Of a stretch of DNA of 64,000 bases, positions 54,189 to 64,000 are shown one piece after another. The stretch's first letter is position 1. Each line of letters begins with the position of its first letter. The stretch comes from Diospyros lotus. Its lineage: Eukaryota; Streptophyta; Magnoliopsida; Ericales; Ebenaceae. Below the pieces are notes generated by a model that was not told where the DNA came from, searched no databases, and saw only the letters and a list, made by a program, of their open reading frames with translations. The position numbers were made by a program, and so were the translations under genes. The stretch is taken from assembly GCF_014633365.1 (NCBI RefSeq), contig NC_068347.1:15832433-15896432 (forward strand), given 5' to 3'.

Positions 54189-55242
54189 CAATGTTATTAA
54201 AGGTTCAAGGCACACTAAGGCGTAAAAGGGTGTTGGAGACTAAGGCTCAAGGTGCAAGGCGAGGCATGGGCCTGATGGAACTAGGCGCATGCTAATTAAA
54301 AAAAAATAAAAAATATATATCCTAGTTGGAAAATAAGGTATAAAATAGTTCCTAAGTCCTAATTCCTAATAACATATTCACAAGCATGTTATCAAGAAAA
54401 TTAAAAAATTCAACATATATTAATGAAAAGAACAATAAAAAATGTCAAAATATGTAATTTAAAAGTCTTTTAAGTCAACTTAAATTAAATTTTAAACAAT
54501 TTATAGATCTTAAATCTTAATTAAGATTAACTAATTATGTATTTTAAGTAATCTAAAAATCATCATTATTATCAAGATCAAACATTTCCATATTTTCATC
54601 ATTAGAACCATCATCTCTAATACCCTTTTCTTCCACATCATGTCCCTCTCCATCAAGTTCAAATTCAATTGGAGCATTTGAAGTAGTAGCCTTTTTACTT
54701 ATTGTCAAATTTGTAGTTGAAACAATAAATATAAACCCTAAACAGTAAAAATTAAATAAAGTAATAAACAGTAAAATAAAAACCCTAAAAAACAGTTAAA
54801 AAAGTCCAAGCACGCCTAGGCCCAAAAGTGGGACTAGAAAGAGGAACTTGAAAGACTGACTTCCCCTGCACTACCGGCTAACCAAAAGCGGAATGCTACA
54901 ATACAAGGGAGAAAGACGAAAAGCTTTAACAAGGGTTGAAGTGACTCACTACTCGGAAAGGAAGGTCTGACTTTCAAGGTGATCGGAGTGAGACTTACTT
55001 AAAAGAGTCTACTACCTATGAATGAGATATTCATTGACTACAGCCTGCTTGGAAGGAAATAGATTCTCTCCTTTCCTTGCGAGCAGGGTCAAGAAAGAAG
55101 AAAAGTCGTAGGCAGAGATGACTAAGTGAAGAAGGCCCTAAGCCCAAGGTGCCTTGGGCCTAGACATGCCTTGCTGGTGTGTGCTTGCCTGGAAGCATTC
55201 TAGGTGCCCAAGGTGCACCTAGGCGCGCCTTTAATAACACTG
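54189..55242 (-). mobile_element. Non-autonomous hAT element with perfect 8-bp TSD
   Basis: Left end CAATGTTATTAAAGG and right end (reverse strand) CAGTGTTATTAAAGG are 15-bp inverted repeats with one mismatch. GGTATAAT flanks both sides (54181-54188 and 55243-55250). Inside the ends are GGCGCGCCTAGG-type motifs. Length 1054 bp. On minus a short acidic reading (about 54545-54700: APIEFELDGEGHDVEEKG, NDENMEMFDLDNND) looks like the C-terminal tail of a hAT transposase, so it is a deletion derivative. A GC-richer segment at about 54830-55130 is of different character. Confidence 0.92.
54830..55130. other. Atypical GC-richer segment inside the hAT element
   Basis: Differs from the AT-rich remainder in base composition and has no open frame or hAT-like motif. 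It looks like foreign filler; an organelle (mitochondrial) origin is possible but unproven. Confidence 0.35.
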
Positions 55243-55250
55243 GGTATAAT

Positions 55251-56892
55251 TTAGATGTGTTTGTCGACTCTTTTACTCAATAAAAGGAAGAAAAAAGAAG
55301 AAATAAATTTAATTTGGAAACAGTTAAGTTATTAGTCAAGCTAAACTATAATTTTCCTCTAATATTGACTTGTGTGTTGGGACTTAGACCATTGTGTGTT
55401 AAGAGTTCTATTCTTTGTGATCCTTGTGAGGGAGGTGCTGGGTTGATTGTTGGCACTGAAAAATTGATGATCCAAATAGGCTTTAGATTGCAGGCAAGCC
55501 ACAATTAATCTCAACAATCGATTATCCATTGACAACTGAGTTAGTTGTTCACTGGAATAAACAATTGAGTGCTTGATCCCACAGTTGACATAAGTAAGCA
55601 ACTAAGCACAGTTTCAAATTTTTGAATTGATGCTTTCATGGTTGATGTAAGAGTTGACTGTCCGCCTTGACAGTCAATCTTTCAGACTTTTTGCTTATCT
55701 GTGTACTTGTTTTTTCCTTCTGTTATTTGAATTATTTTGAACATGAGTGGACCCAGATGTCAACTGCCCTAATAGATAGTTGATTTCAGGGGCTGCATGG
55801 TTGAACTGACAGTCAATTGTTAGTTGGCTGTTGGGCCCTAACGGCTATATATGTGTTTCCTGAAAATTGAAAACAAATGACAATCATGAAAGGGAAATGA
55901 AAGAGCCGTTGGAGATATTCAAAACCAAGATGTTCAAACTATTATAAATAGGCTTTAAAAGTCAAGGACAGGCTTTGATCTAGATTTATCAAGTCATGTA
56001 TTGTCTCAAAACAAAAGCATGTCAAATCAAGCAATAGCACAGAAACCAAGCCTCTATAAAGCTGATCAATCTTATATTTCCAAAGGAAGTTGTTATATCC
56101 AAAGCTGTAAAAGTATTGTCTATCTTTCATTATCTTTGTGTTATTGGGGGTTGTACAAATTATTTTAAGTGTAGATAAAGAATTATATAAACTATAAACA
56201 CCTACTGGCTGTGTAAAGGGAAACTAGAAACTTACCTAATTGTGGTCTGGCTTCATAGAACCTGAACAAATATAGGGAAAACTTGTACAAGTTGCTGAGT
56301 GAGCTTGTGAAAAAAAACTTCTGGTTATATTAATGGAACAGTAGATGAGTTTGTCTTAGAGAAGTAGATGTAGGTGCAAGAGGCATCAGATCTCTATAAA
56401 CATTTGTATTCACCGTGTGCACATTCTATTTCTTCTCTATTTATTTACGCACGATAATTTAAAGCTTTGACACATCAATTGGGGAAAATTTTTAAGGCTC
56501 AATTTGAATCTGTCTTGACTCAACAACAAAGCAAGGGACCAAAATCTCCTTTGCATGCAATATGAATCATGCCCTGGCATGTGTTTGTGTTGGCATGTCC
56601 AGATGCTTACTGTTAATATATTGGATGATTAGGTGGTTCTAGTTCTTGCATTATAGATAGAAACTGAGCACAATGATGGTATCTCAAAAGTAATGTGTAA
56701 TAGTCTGTACATTGATGTAATGTGGGTCAAAGAGGATTTTAGAAGATGAATTAGGCTCAAAGTTGGCCCAAAAATGATTTAAAACAAACTAAGTGGGTTT
56801 AAAAAGGCCTGTTTTGTTTGAAAAAAATAAAAGCAATGGGCTTAGGCCAAAGAAAATTTATAGAAGCCAATTGGGCTCAAGAAAGTCCCAAG
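55251..56892. other. Non-coding stretch, nothing firm
   Basis: Contains repeated AGTTGACTGTC/GACAGTCAA words at 55640-55820. No domain or element ends found. Confidence 0.4.
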
Positions 56893-57509
56893 AGTGTTTT
56901 AAAAGGACAATTTGAGCTCAAAATGTTGAAATTGGAACTTGGGCATAAGAATGGCCTAAAGACTAGAACAATTCTAAAGAAGCCAATTATTGAAGATTGA
57001 GCCTTAAAATGAGCCAAAAATGTGAAGATCATGTAAGGTGATAGGAAGGGGGTCAAGGAAATTGGGGTAATGAGCTTTGAGGTACAAATGGAATACAATC
57101 TAGAACCAAGTTTGCTTGGACTCAACTTTGGTGCAACAAAATTTATAGATTGGGTTTCAAACTTATTTGTTGGTGATGTGTACATGTCAAAAATGATTTG
57201 GGGAGATCGCTTGAAGTGGGCCTAATCGAAACTCAATAATACCTCTGGTGGACCCTAATTTATAATTTTTGTCACAACAAAATTGGGCCCAAAAAAGTTT
57301 GAATCTAGCTTGTGTTTCATTCAAACCTCAAAGGATACATTACCCTAATTCCTGTAATCCCCTTCCTAAGGCCTCAGTGATCTTTTACATTATCGGTCAA
57401 TCTTCAATAATTGGCCTCTTTGGTATTTATTTTTGGGTCCTTTGGGTCATTTTTAATCCCAAGTTCCATTCTTTAACATTTTGGTCCCAAGTTCCCCTTT
57501 TAAAACACT
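56893..57509. repeat. Long inverted repeat, about 255-bp arms, about 100-bp spacer
   Basis: The segment 56893-57154 matches the reverse complement of 57253-57509 along its whole length at roughly 70-75%. Landmarks in both arms: AGTGTTTTAAAAGG, GAACTTGGG, GCCAATTATTGAAGATTGA, GGAAGGGG, GGGTAATG, TTTGAGGT. The transcript would fold into a long hairpin. Short frames on each arm are shadows of each other. Confidence 0.85.
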
Positions 57510-58602
57510 TTGGTTTGTGGAAGCATAGAAGTCTTTATCTTTGTTGTTAATATTATTGCGTATTGGTGTTATTGCTGTTGTTTGTTATTGTTGCTGTTAG
57601 ATGGTTGTAAGGCGCCTTTTCTCATAGTGACGTGTTGTATATAAACACAAATGCACCTCTCTTTTTGTGTTACTTGGTTCATTTTCTGATTAATAAGATT
57701 TCTTGCGGGGTTTCTTTTCTCTCTCTCGCATTCTTCTATTCTCATGCCCTAGGGTTTGTTTCATGGTGTTGGAATAAAAAAGGGAAATAGAAAGTGTTGG
57801 AAATATCACAATCAAGGGATAAGTCAAGCAGACAGCTGTTACAACTGTAAATGGCAGATTTGGCAGATTCTATGGAGGCAATTAGGATGACTTTTGTATT
57901 CTTTCCTTTTGTTTAAGATTCCTGTTGAAACTGATTACTAATATGGTTCAAGAAACACTCAATACTCTCACCGAAAACAAACAGATTACAAGTATAAATC
58001 AGAAAACAATTAAATGACAGAATTGAAAAAGAAAAGAATCGCAAACCAGAAAGCTGTACACCCGATTTACCCTGGTTCATGCCATAAACATGGCACTACA
58101 TCCAGCAATCCAAGAAGCAAACAATCCACTAAGAATGTAGAAATCAGTACAAAATCCCCTCACTCGCCTCCTCTTATCTCTCGAATACAATTCTCTAATG
58201 AAGACACCAAGAACTATTCTATCACAGCTCTCTTCTCGCTTCTCACTATACTCGATCACAAGAGAATGTAATGAATGACTGACTGAATGAATCATAACTT
58301 GCCTCCGCACCCTTCTATTTATAAACTAGAGAGGCGGAACTTCCTAGGGATATAACCGTCTTACATAAAGTCTAAACTACCCCTATTAATTACAGTTAGA
58401 TACATTTAAATCCTGCAACCTAACTGCCATCGATCACCATTCTTTTCTTCTCTGATTTCTTCCAGAATTCCAGCACACAATAACTCGGGCAAAACAATAA
58501 CAGATCTCCACTATTTTGCCTCGAGTAAACCTGGAACTTCAACATTCTTGTTCTGCTCACTTCTTGAATACCCTGAAACAAATCAATCAAAACACATCAA
58601 AC
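57510..58602. other. Stretch with an LTR-like block, no gene
   Basis: About 57770-58600 reads like an LTR in minus orientation (repeated GTGTTGGAA near 57768 and 57797, CCTCTATTTATAAACTAGAGAGGCGG-type hairpin near 58313, AAACAATAACAGATCTCCAC). Boundaries not resolved. Confidence 0.35.
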
Positions 58603-58800
58603 TGTAAGGAGAGTGGATGGAATGGAACACGTTTCTAGAGAAAGAGGCCGAGGAAGACAAAAAAAACTTGGTGGGAGAAACTTAAGTATGATATTCGTTA
58701 TGAGGGTCTTACAAAAGATAGGCCATGGGTAGAAATGATTGGAGAGTTAGATTTTATGTAGCCAACCCCACATAGTGGGATAAATGCTTGTTATGTTGTA
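58603..58800 (+). mobile_element. 5'-truncated LINE, 3' end only
   Basis: Reads ERGRGRQKKTWWEKLKYDIR, a typical C-terminal end of plant LINE reverse transcriptases, then DRPWVEMIGELDFM and a stop. The 3' part CCAACCCCACATAGTGGGAT then GTTATGTTGTAATAAG fits a LINE tail with a weak TTG/TAA repeat. Confidence 0.7.
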
Positions 58801-58869
58801 ATAAGCTTAGAAAAATAGGAAAGGAATTTGAAAGGTTAATGAAGGCATATAAGAGAGATTGATTTAGTG

Positions 58870-59698
58870 GGTGTTTGGCTTAGTGGTTTGACCGCTTATA
58901 AGCTGCCCCTTCAGCTTAAACACTGTATAACTTATTTAGTTATATGTTTATTAAAAAGTAAAGAGGTTAAATGCTTTCGAGCTTAAACATTGTTTTAACA
59001 GTGTTTTAGAAAAGTCCTCCCCCCCCCCCCTCTCAAAACGCTGGTTACCAGTTTATTTCGTTAACCAAATGTTTTACAATTTTGCCCTCCAAGAATTCTA
59101 ATATTTCCAACTCTTTTTGCCCATAAACATTCTCCAGCCCATCGTCGTCGCCTCTAGCTTCCATTGCAGCATCACCAGATCTAGCCCATCGCCATCATCT
59201 CTATTCCCTCCTCCATCGCCACATCCTCCATCCGTTGCGCTTCTCACTATGTATATATATATTTAACGTATATATATATTATTAACACATATGCCTATTT
59301 TAATGTCTATTGTATTAATATATTTAACATTTTTATGAATTAAATCTAAATTTAAACATAAAATGTTGTATTAATATATATTTTAATAATTTATTAATAT
59401 CTAATGGTAAAAATTTTATCAGTTGGACATCAAGTTTTAATTTATTTTTATTAAAAATTAGTATTTTTATGAATTTTATTTGTATTATTGAATAACATAT
59501 CCATTTTAGGCTTTTTGTTAATGTATAGTTTATCAGTTTTTTCCAATCAAACACAACTATATAAATGATAGTTTAAAGCACATTTATCCAAACATGTTAT
59601 CAACATAAATGCTAACCAGCTTTAAAACTTTACACAACTTTTAAGTAGGAAGGCTTAATGCCATCTTAAAAAAGGGTAAGCCAAACTGCCTCTTAAGT
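58870..59698. mobile_element. Possible MITE-like element (weak)
   Basis: GTGTTTGGCTTAG on the left and the reverse of GTAAGCCAAACTGC on the right share GTTTGGCTTA. Another pair, TTTATCCAAACATGTT near 59583, fits the same style. No target duplication could be matched. Contains a C-run at about 59009-59020 and a (TA)n tract near 59248-59275. C-rich phrases CCCATCG(T/C)C at 59135-59200 interrupt an otherwise very AT-rich block. Confidence 0.35.
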
Positions 59699-60169
59699 TG
59701 TTTTAAAGTGAGATTGTCATATGACTTGTTACTATGCTCACCAAGGTCGTCTTAAGGTGTGAAAGAAATAATGAAAAAATGTCTGGCTTATTGAATGATA
59801 TGTTGAAAACGAGTTGGGAACATCAGCCGAAATGGGCTAATTAGAGTCTAAAAAGAACAACTGCCTGGTAATAGTAAACCTCACTATTTTTGGGCCCAAT
59901 AGGAACTCAAACGAGGGAATTTTTTTAAATGAAATCTGAAGGGCATAAACTAGACTCATTATATAAAATTTGTGCATAAAAATCAAGTCCAAATGATATT
60001 GGGAAGGCAGGTTACAAGCAAGCCGAAATCAGGTGAACCTGGAACAAGTTGGTCTAGCCTGGTAGTGGAAAAAGGTGCAATGTTCAAGGAAATGCACAAA
60101 AGAAGATAAGAGAAGGAATTAAATCAGAAGACCAGAGAAAAGGAAAGTAGGAATAGAACCCCTCGAGAA
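59699..60169. other. Intergenic stretch, nothing recognised
   Basis: No gene, repeat ends or RNA identified. Confidence 0.4.
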
Positions 60170-60660
60170 GTAGAATGCTCCATCCCTTGAAGGTCTTAGT
60201 GTTCCTTTCTCTCCAAATATTCCACAACCAAAAAAAAAAAAAAAGGAACAATAAGCCAAAAACATCTATGTATATCAGAGGGCGGGAGCTGCTACTAGAA
60301 GCAACAAGAACTCCTTCACGATTCTGGCATTTAATGTTGAATACCAGAAATTTAGAAGACTAAACCTCAATTCTCATTAGCTACATGGGAATGCCAAAAC
60401 AAATGATCCATTTCTCACTATCTTTGTTACACAAGTAGCAGCACACAACCAAACAATGGCCTCCTTTTTCAGGTTGTCAATCATGAGGATACCACTGTGA
60501 AGCTGCCCAGCCAAAGAGAGCTATTCTGGGAAAAACCTTTGACCTCCAAATGATTCTCCAAGGAAAGGGACAGTCACAACAACAAAGAAACCATAGGGTG
60601 ATCTGAGTGAGAAATGGCCACCAGAGAAGCCTCCAAATCCTACCATCCTCAAGCTACCTA
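60170..60660 (-). pseudogene. LINE reverse transcriptase C-terminal (zf-RVT) fragment
   Basis: On minus, in shifting frames: LPWRIIWRSKVFP then IALFGWAAS near 60550-60500, CCYLCNKDSEKWIICFGI near 60440-60390. Trp/Phe and Cys spacing fits the zf-RVT region of plant non-LTR retrotransposons. Several stops. Confidence 0.55.
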
Positions 60661-62517
60661 GATGGAGATTATTATGGAGAACACCTGAATAGCTGTTATT
60701 GAATCAACCTTGCAATCAATCCTGAAGGTTGATCCTAAAGATAGGGGACTGAGCATCACTTCCTTAATAACTGATATGATCACTAATGTGAGCCTATTAG
60801 TTCTAGCCAACCTTAAAAAATGGGGGAAGATTTCAGTTAGAGATCTATGACCTCACCACTTATGCAGCTGAAACCTGATCCTCTCCCCCAAGCACACCCC
60901 AAAACTGATATTGCAAACAAGGACTGGCCAACAAAATCAATCATGAGCCTTAATCCCACTAGGTGGGTAAAAAAAAAAAAAAGGCTGACCAAATGGACTA
61001 TAACTTTCTACACCCCACAACCAAAACAAAAAATAACTGATTTATGAGGACCAGTGACCTCATGAATTATCAAATTTGCAAGTGACAAATGCTCCTACTG
61101 AGGAAATCTCTCTCGCAGGCAAATTTCCAGTGCTATTTACCAGAAGAAAACTATTATTTTGCTCTAATTCTAGATTTGTGTGCCCTTTGTTACTGTGTGG
61201 TGTTTTCTAGGTGCTTGTTTGTTATTTTTAATCCTTTGGTTATGGTTTGCATTTATCTGTTTTCTTGTTTTGTATCTAGATTGATGGATTGAATCACCGG
61301 GTCTTTGATTCAGGTGTATGACAGCTTGTTGGAAGCAGTTGCTTTTACTGGTTCTGGTCATTTGATGAATGCAGACAATTTGAACTCTGGGTTGATGAAT
61401 TTGATTGGCTGTACTTCACCATTTCTTCTCTTATCTTCCCTTAAGATGTGGGTCCTTTATTATTGCCGGTAGTTAAAGTGACTAGTTAAATTTAGTTTTT
61501 ATGTACTTTTTACCAGTAATCTTCATCTTATTGACATAATCACATGTTATTAATATGGAAAACTAATTTTGCTTTTATTTTTGGAAACTGCTTTCACTTT
61601 TGCTGCAGTTATGATCTTTTGGCTGTTTCATTTTTGCTCCATATATTTTCTGTTAGTGCTTTCATTCTTGAGACGTTTCTTATGCGATGGAGTTTGAAGA
61701 TATCAATTACACTGGAAGAGTTACCCAGATATAGATGCCACAGATTTTTTATGCTGGAAGAATCATCCATATGTAGATGCCACTCATCGGGATCCTGGAT
61801 GTGTGGTAGTACTTCATTTTCACTTCAAGTAAAGTTCTACTTAGTTGCGGAGAATAATATGGAATATAAGTTTGAATGTTAACAGGATGTGTAAGTAGAA
61901 TTGTCTAATTTGCAATGTGCGGAAGCCTCGTGCACAGGGAATGCCCTACATTAGGAATTATAATGTCTCTATTATTGTGTTCCTGGTGGGAGCAGACCTG
62001 CATATAGATTGGACTTGAACATATTTAAGAATGATTATTCAGCATTGATATTTCCCTCCTCTCAGTTCTCTTTCCTCTTTGTTTGTGTCAAATTTCTTAT
62101 CCCCCTTTTGTTCTCTACTTGTTTTTTCTTCTCTAAGACTTCTCTTGTTTTTAATTTTGTTTCAATGCTTTTTCTTCTAATAGCTTATCCTCTTTTGTGC
62201 TACATCACAAGCCATTTGGTGTATGTGTTGTATTCAAGTCAAATGTATTATCTCTCTTTCACTTGGATGCCATTTGTTAACCAAGATATAGACCGGAAAA
62301 GGTGGGATATAGAAAGTATTCCGGACAAAAGTGTTTTACATTGTATTTGTTAAATTTTCTAAAAAGAAGTCACATGACTTCTTATTTTGAATTTTCAAGA
62401 TAAATTTATCCCTTTCTCCCCTTTATATAACTTATTTTGAATTTTACAGATAAGTTATCTTGATAGAGGCTTATCTTATTCATTTTAACAAACACTACTT
62501 TGGTGGTTGTCACATTC
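60661..62517. other. Long non-coding stretch, possible UBA2c 3' sequence
   Basis: Alternating T-rich, intron-like sequence. It holds a short tandem duplication at 61712-61785 (CTGGAAGA(G/A)T...TAGATGCCAC, period 42 bp). A frame at 62009-62353 is hydrophobic by T-richness only. No domain. Confidence 0.4.
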
Positions 62518-62835
62518 CTAGTGTTACCTAGGGTTGTGATTGGAATTAGGGAGAGAAACTGAATAATAGAATTAAAGGAGAGGGAGAGAAATCAAAAGAG
62601 AGTGAGAGAGAGATTAGAGAGGAAACGAGAGGGAGAGAGAGTTAGGGAGATAAGAATCTACTATTTCATCAACATGCCTTTCTCTACATTTTAGGGCCTA
62701 TTTATAAGCTATTCAATAGTAAATGAAATCTGGAAAATAGCACCCATGTGCTCCTAACAACTCACAAAATACCTCATACTAACTACTACAACCTTATTAC
62801 AATAATGCCCTTCTAACTACCCATGAGTTGTGACA
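62518..62835 (-). repeat. 3' LTR of a minus-strand gypsy-type element
   Basis: On plus TGTCACATTCC...GTTGTGACA, 318 bp. On minus it starts TGTCACAACTC just after AAGGGGAGGGGAA, a clear polypurine tract. Contains a (GA)n-rich block at 62570-62650 and TATTTATAAGC near 62698. The partner LTR would lie beyond the window. Confidence 0.8.
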
Positions 62836-63162
62836 TTCCCCTCCCCTTGAAAGGTTTCTTGTTCCCAAGAAACTTATTACAACCAAGCCATTGTTTCTTC
62901 ATCCAATGCCCATCTTCACCCATTGGTTTCTTCTTCGCTTTTCCTTCTTTTTATCTTGTTTTTCCCTTCTCTTTTGCTTTCTTTTTTCTTTCTCCTCAGT
63001 AGCAACAACAGTATGTCTTGCTGCCACACCAATGGAAACATGAGTAAGCAAAATAACAAGGGTCTCGGTCCCTTCAACAAAGAATCCCTTCATTTTCTTC
63101 CTTTCATCTTGTTTCACTTTATCCTTCTGCATCCTCCATTGCTCTAAATCAGAAACATATTG
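62836..63162 (-). pseudogene. Interior between LTR and gag ORF, lysine-rich gag tail
   Basis: Minus frame 63132-62899 (KVKQDERKKMKGFF, EEKEKRKQKRREKQDKKKE) continues the gag reading after a stop at 63163. Then comes the polypurine tract. No room for pol. Confidence 0.55.
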
Positions 63163-63975
63163 CTAGAAGGTTTTAGTGTAATCAATTTTATGCAAGCATC
63201 CTTCCTTAACCTCTAACCATTCTTGATCTGCCCTCCATTGGTTATCCAGTTCGATTAAGGCACAAGTTTCCTCCCAATTGACTGATTTCTTAGTTGGAGT
63301 TACCTGATCCATAGTAGGTAATTTAGCAACTCCTTCCATTCCTATTCCTTCAAGAGAAATAGATTTAAGATCTCCACAATCTAAAGCTGTTATGGTCGTT
63401 TCCACTCCAAGATCTTTGGCTCCCGGATTGCTAGCAAACATCTCAGCTTCATCCTCAACAGTTACCTCTTCCAATGGTGTCATATTGAGGGTTTTAGCAT
63501 TTGAATTCTCAGTACCAGTAGGGGTGCTTGAGATGTTGCCAACCGTTGGACTGCCATGCCCCAATTCTTCAATCCCTTCTTCTGCTTCTTTTTCTTCCTC
63601 ATTAGCTTCTTGCATCTCCAGCTTAACAGCCTTAGAAGCTCCATTGATAATATAGGTTTTGGTCCTTTCTCCAAACCGGTTACACAAGCCAATTACAAAT
63701 TGCGGCCAGCTCAATTCCACCCTTCCCCAGCTCCAATTCTGGAACCACACGTATGGAATTCCACTCAGATTAGCTGCAACCATTTTTACTTTCTCCTTTT
63801 TAGCTACTCGGTGTTGGTAGAACACCTGTTCACATTGTCGGATCCACCATTTTGGTCTATCCTTGTCAAACACCGGAATAGCCAATGGAGCAATAGTGGG
63901 CAAATCAACACTTGGAATTGAGGTCGATAAAGTCCGATTAGTAGTCTGAAATTTATGTGAACACAGGATCAACAA
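63163..63975 (-). CDS. Gypsy-type gag ORF (gag-only, non-autonomous element), may extend past the window
   Basis: Open minus frame of 270 aa. The first half matches the retrotransposon gag domain: VFDKDRPKWWIRQCEQVFYQ, KVKMVAANLSGIPYVWFQNW and WPQFVIGLCNRFGERTK. The second half is acidic (EANEEEKEAEEGIEELG) with no zinc knuckle. It is followed within 330 bp by a polypurine tract and an LTR, so this element lacks pol on its 3' side. The first codon shown may not be the true start because sequence continues beyond 64000. Confidence 0.75.
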   Translation of the reverse strand: MLILCSHKFQTTNRTLSTSIPSVDLPTIAPLAIPVFDKDRPKWWIRQCEQVFYQHRVAKKEKVKMVAANLSGIPYVWFQNWSWGRVELSWPQFVIGLCNRFGERTKTYIINGASKAVKLEMQEANEEEKEAEEGIEELGHGSPTVGNISSTPTGTENSNAKTLNMTPLEEVTVEDEAEMFASNPGAKDLGVETTITALDCGDLKSISLEGIGMEGVAKLPTMDQVTPTKKSVNWEETCALIELDNQWRADQEWLEVKEGCLHKIDYTKTF

Positions 63976-64000
63976 ATGGTTCAGTTGCCTACGGAGGTCC

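Noticed and set aside
58870..59698. Clear MITE call
   Set aside because: Only a 10-bp inverted match and no target duplication were found, so it is kept as a weak feature, not a finding.
62009..62353. 114-aa hydrophobic frame that could suggest a membrane protein
   Set aside because: Hydrophobicity follows from T-rich codons (Phe, Leu). No start context, homologous motif or neighbouring exon.
63392..63921. Plus-strand Ser-rich and Phe-rich frames
   Set aside because: They are the reverse of the gag ORF's acidic and Trp-rich parts.

Overview
ORGANISM. The window looks like repeat-rich nuclear DNA of a flowering plant, most likely a eudicot. It is AT-rich and holds one convincing host gene, an intronless UBA2-type two-RRM RNA-binding protein. 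The rest is dominated by plant transposon families: Ty1/copia, Ty3/gypsy of Tat and Tekay type, hAT, MULE and LINE. I cannot name the species from sequence alone. I saw no tRNA, rRNA or CRISPR. LAYOUT 1-21170. Two minisatellites sit between two copies of a 67-bp repeat (1-1390). Worn LTR-like copies on both strands follow, then a hAT element with a perfect 8-bp target duplication (3626-7132). A Tekay-type solo LTR (8169-10002) comes next, then a minus-strand pair of LTR-like repeats (about 10950-13686). A decayed copia RT/RNase H region (14160-18090) is split by a second solo LTR (14662-17189). A detached copy of the host gene's upstream region lies at 20108-20450. LAYOUT 21171-35076. A complete but decayed Tat-lineage gypsy element is flanked by AAACT. 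Gag-pol is on the minus strand, an extra antisense ORF is on the plus strand, and a third Tekay-type solo LTR (27705-30272) is nested in pol. LAYOUT 35082-43415. After a tandem AT-rich repeat, a 7.5-kb MULE has 42-bp TIRs and a perfect 9-bp target duplication. It carries an open five-exon plant mobile domain (PMD) gene on plus, and on minus a convergent MULE transposase fused to an OTU protease. Three arrays of short CCCGAA...TTCGGG hairpins punctuate it. This is the most interesting system in the window. LAYOUT 43416-64000. The UBA2c-like gene (43603-44976) starts 188 bp from the MULE end. A copia element with both LTRs (45404-50566) is inserted just downstream, possibly in a 3'UTR intron. 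Next come a gypsy gag relic, a non-autonomous hAT (54189-55242), a long inverted repeat (56893-57509) and two LINE fragments. The window ends in a minus-strand LTR next to a gag ORF. HOW IT FITS TOGETHER. Only the UBA2c-like gene and the PMD gene have long clean coding sequences. Nesting gives a relative order of events: duplication of the host promoter region, then gypsy insertion into one tandem repeat copy and MULE insertion into the gene-proximal promoter copy. Tekay LTRs landed in older copia and gypsy elements and were reduced to solo LTRs.
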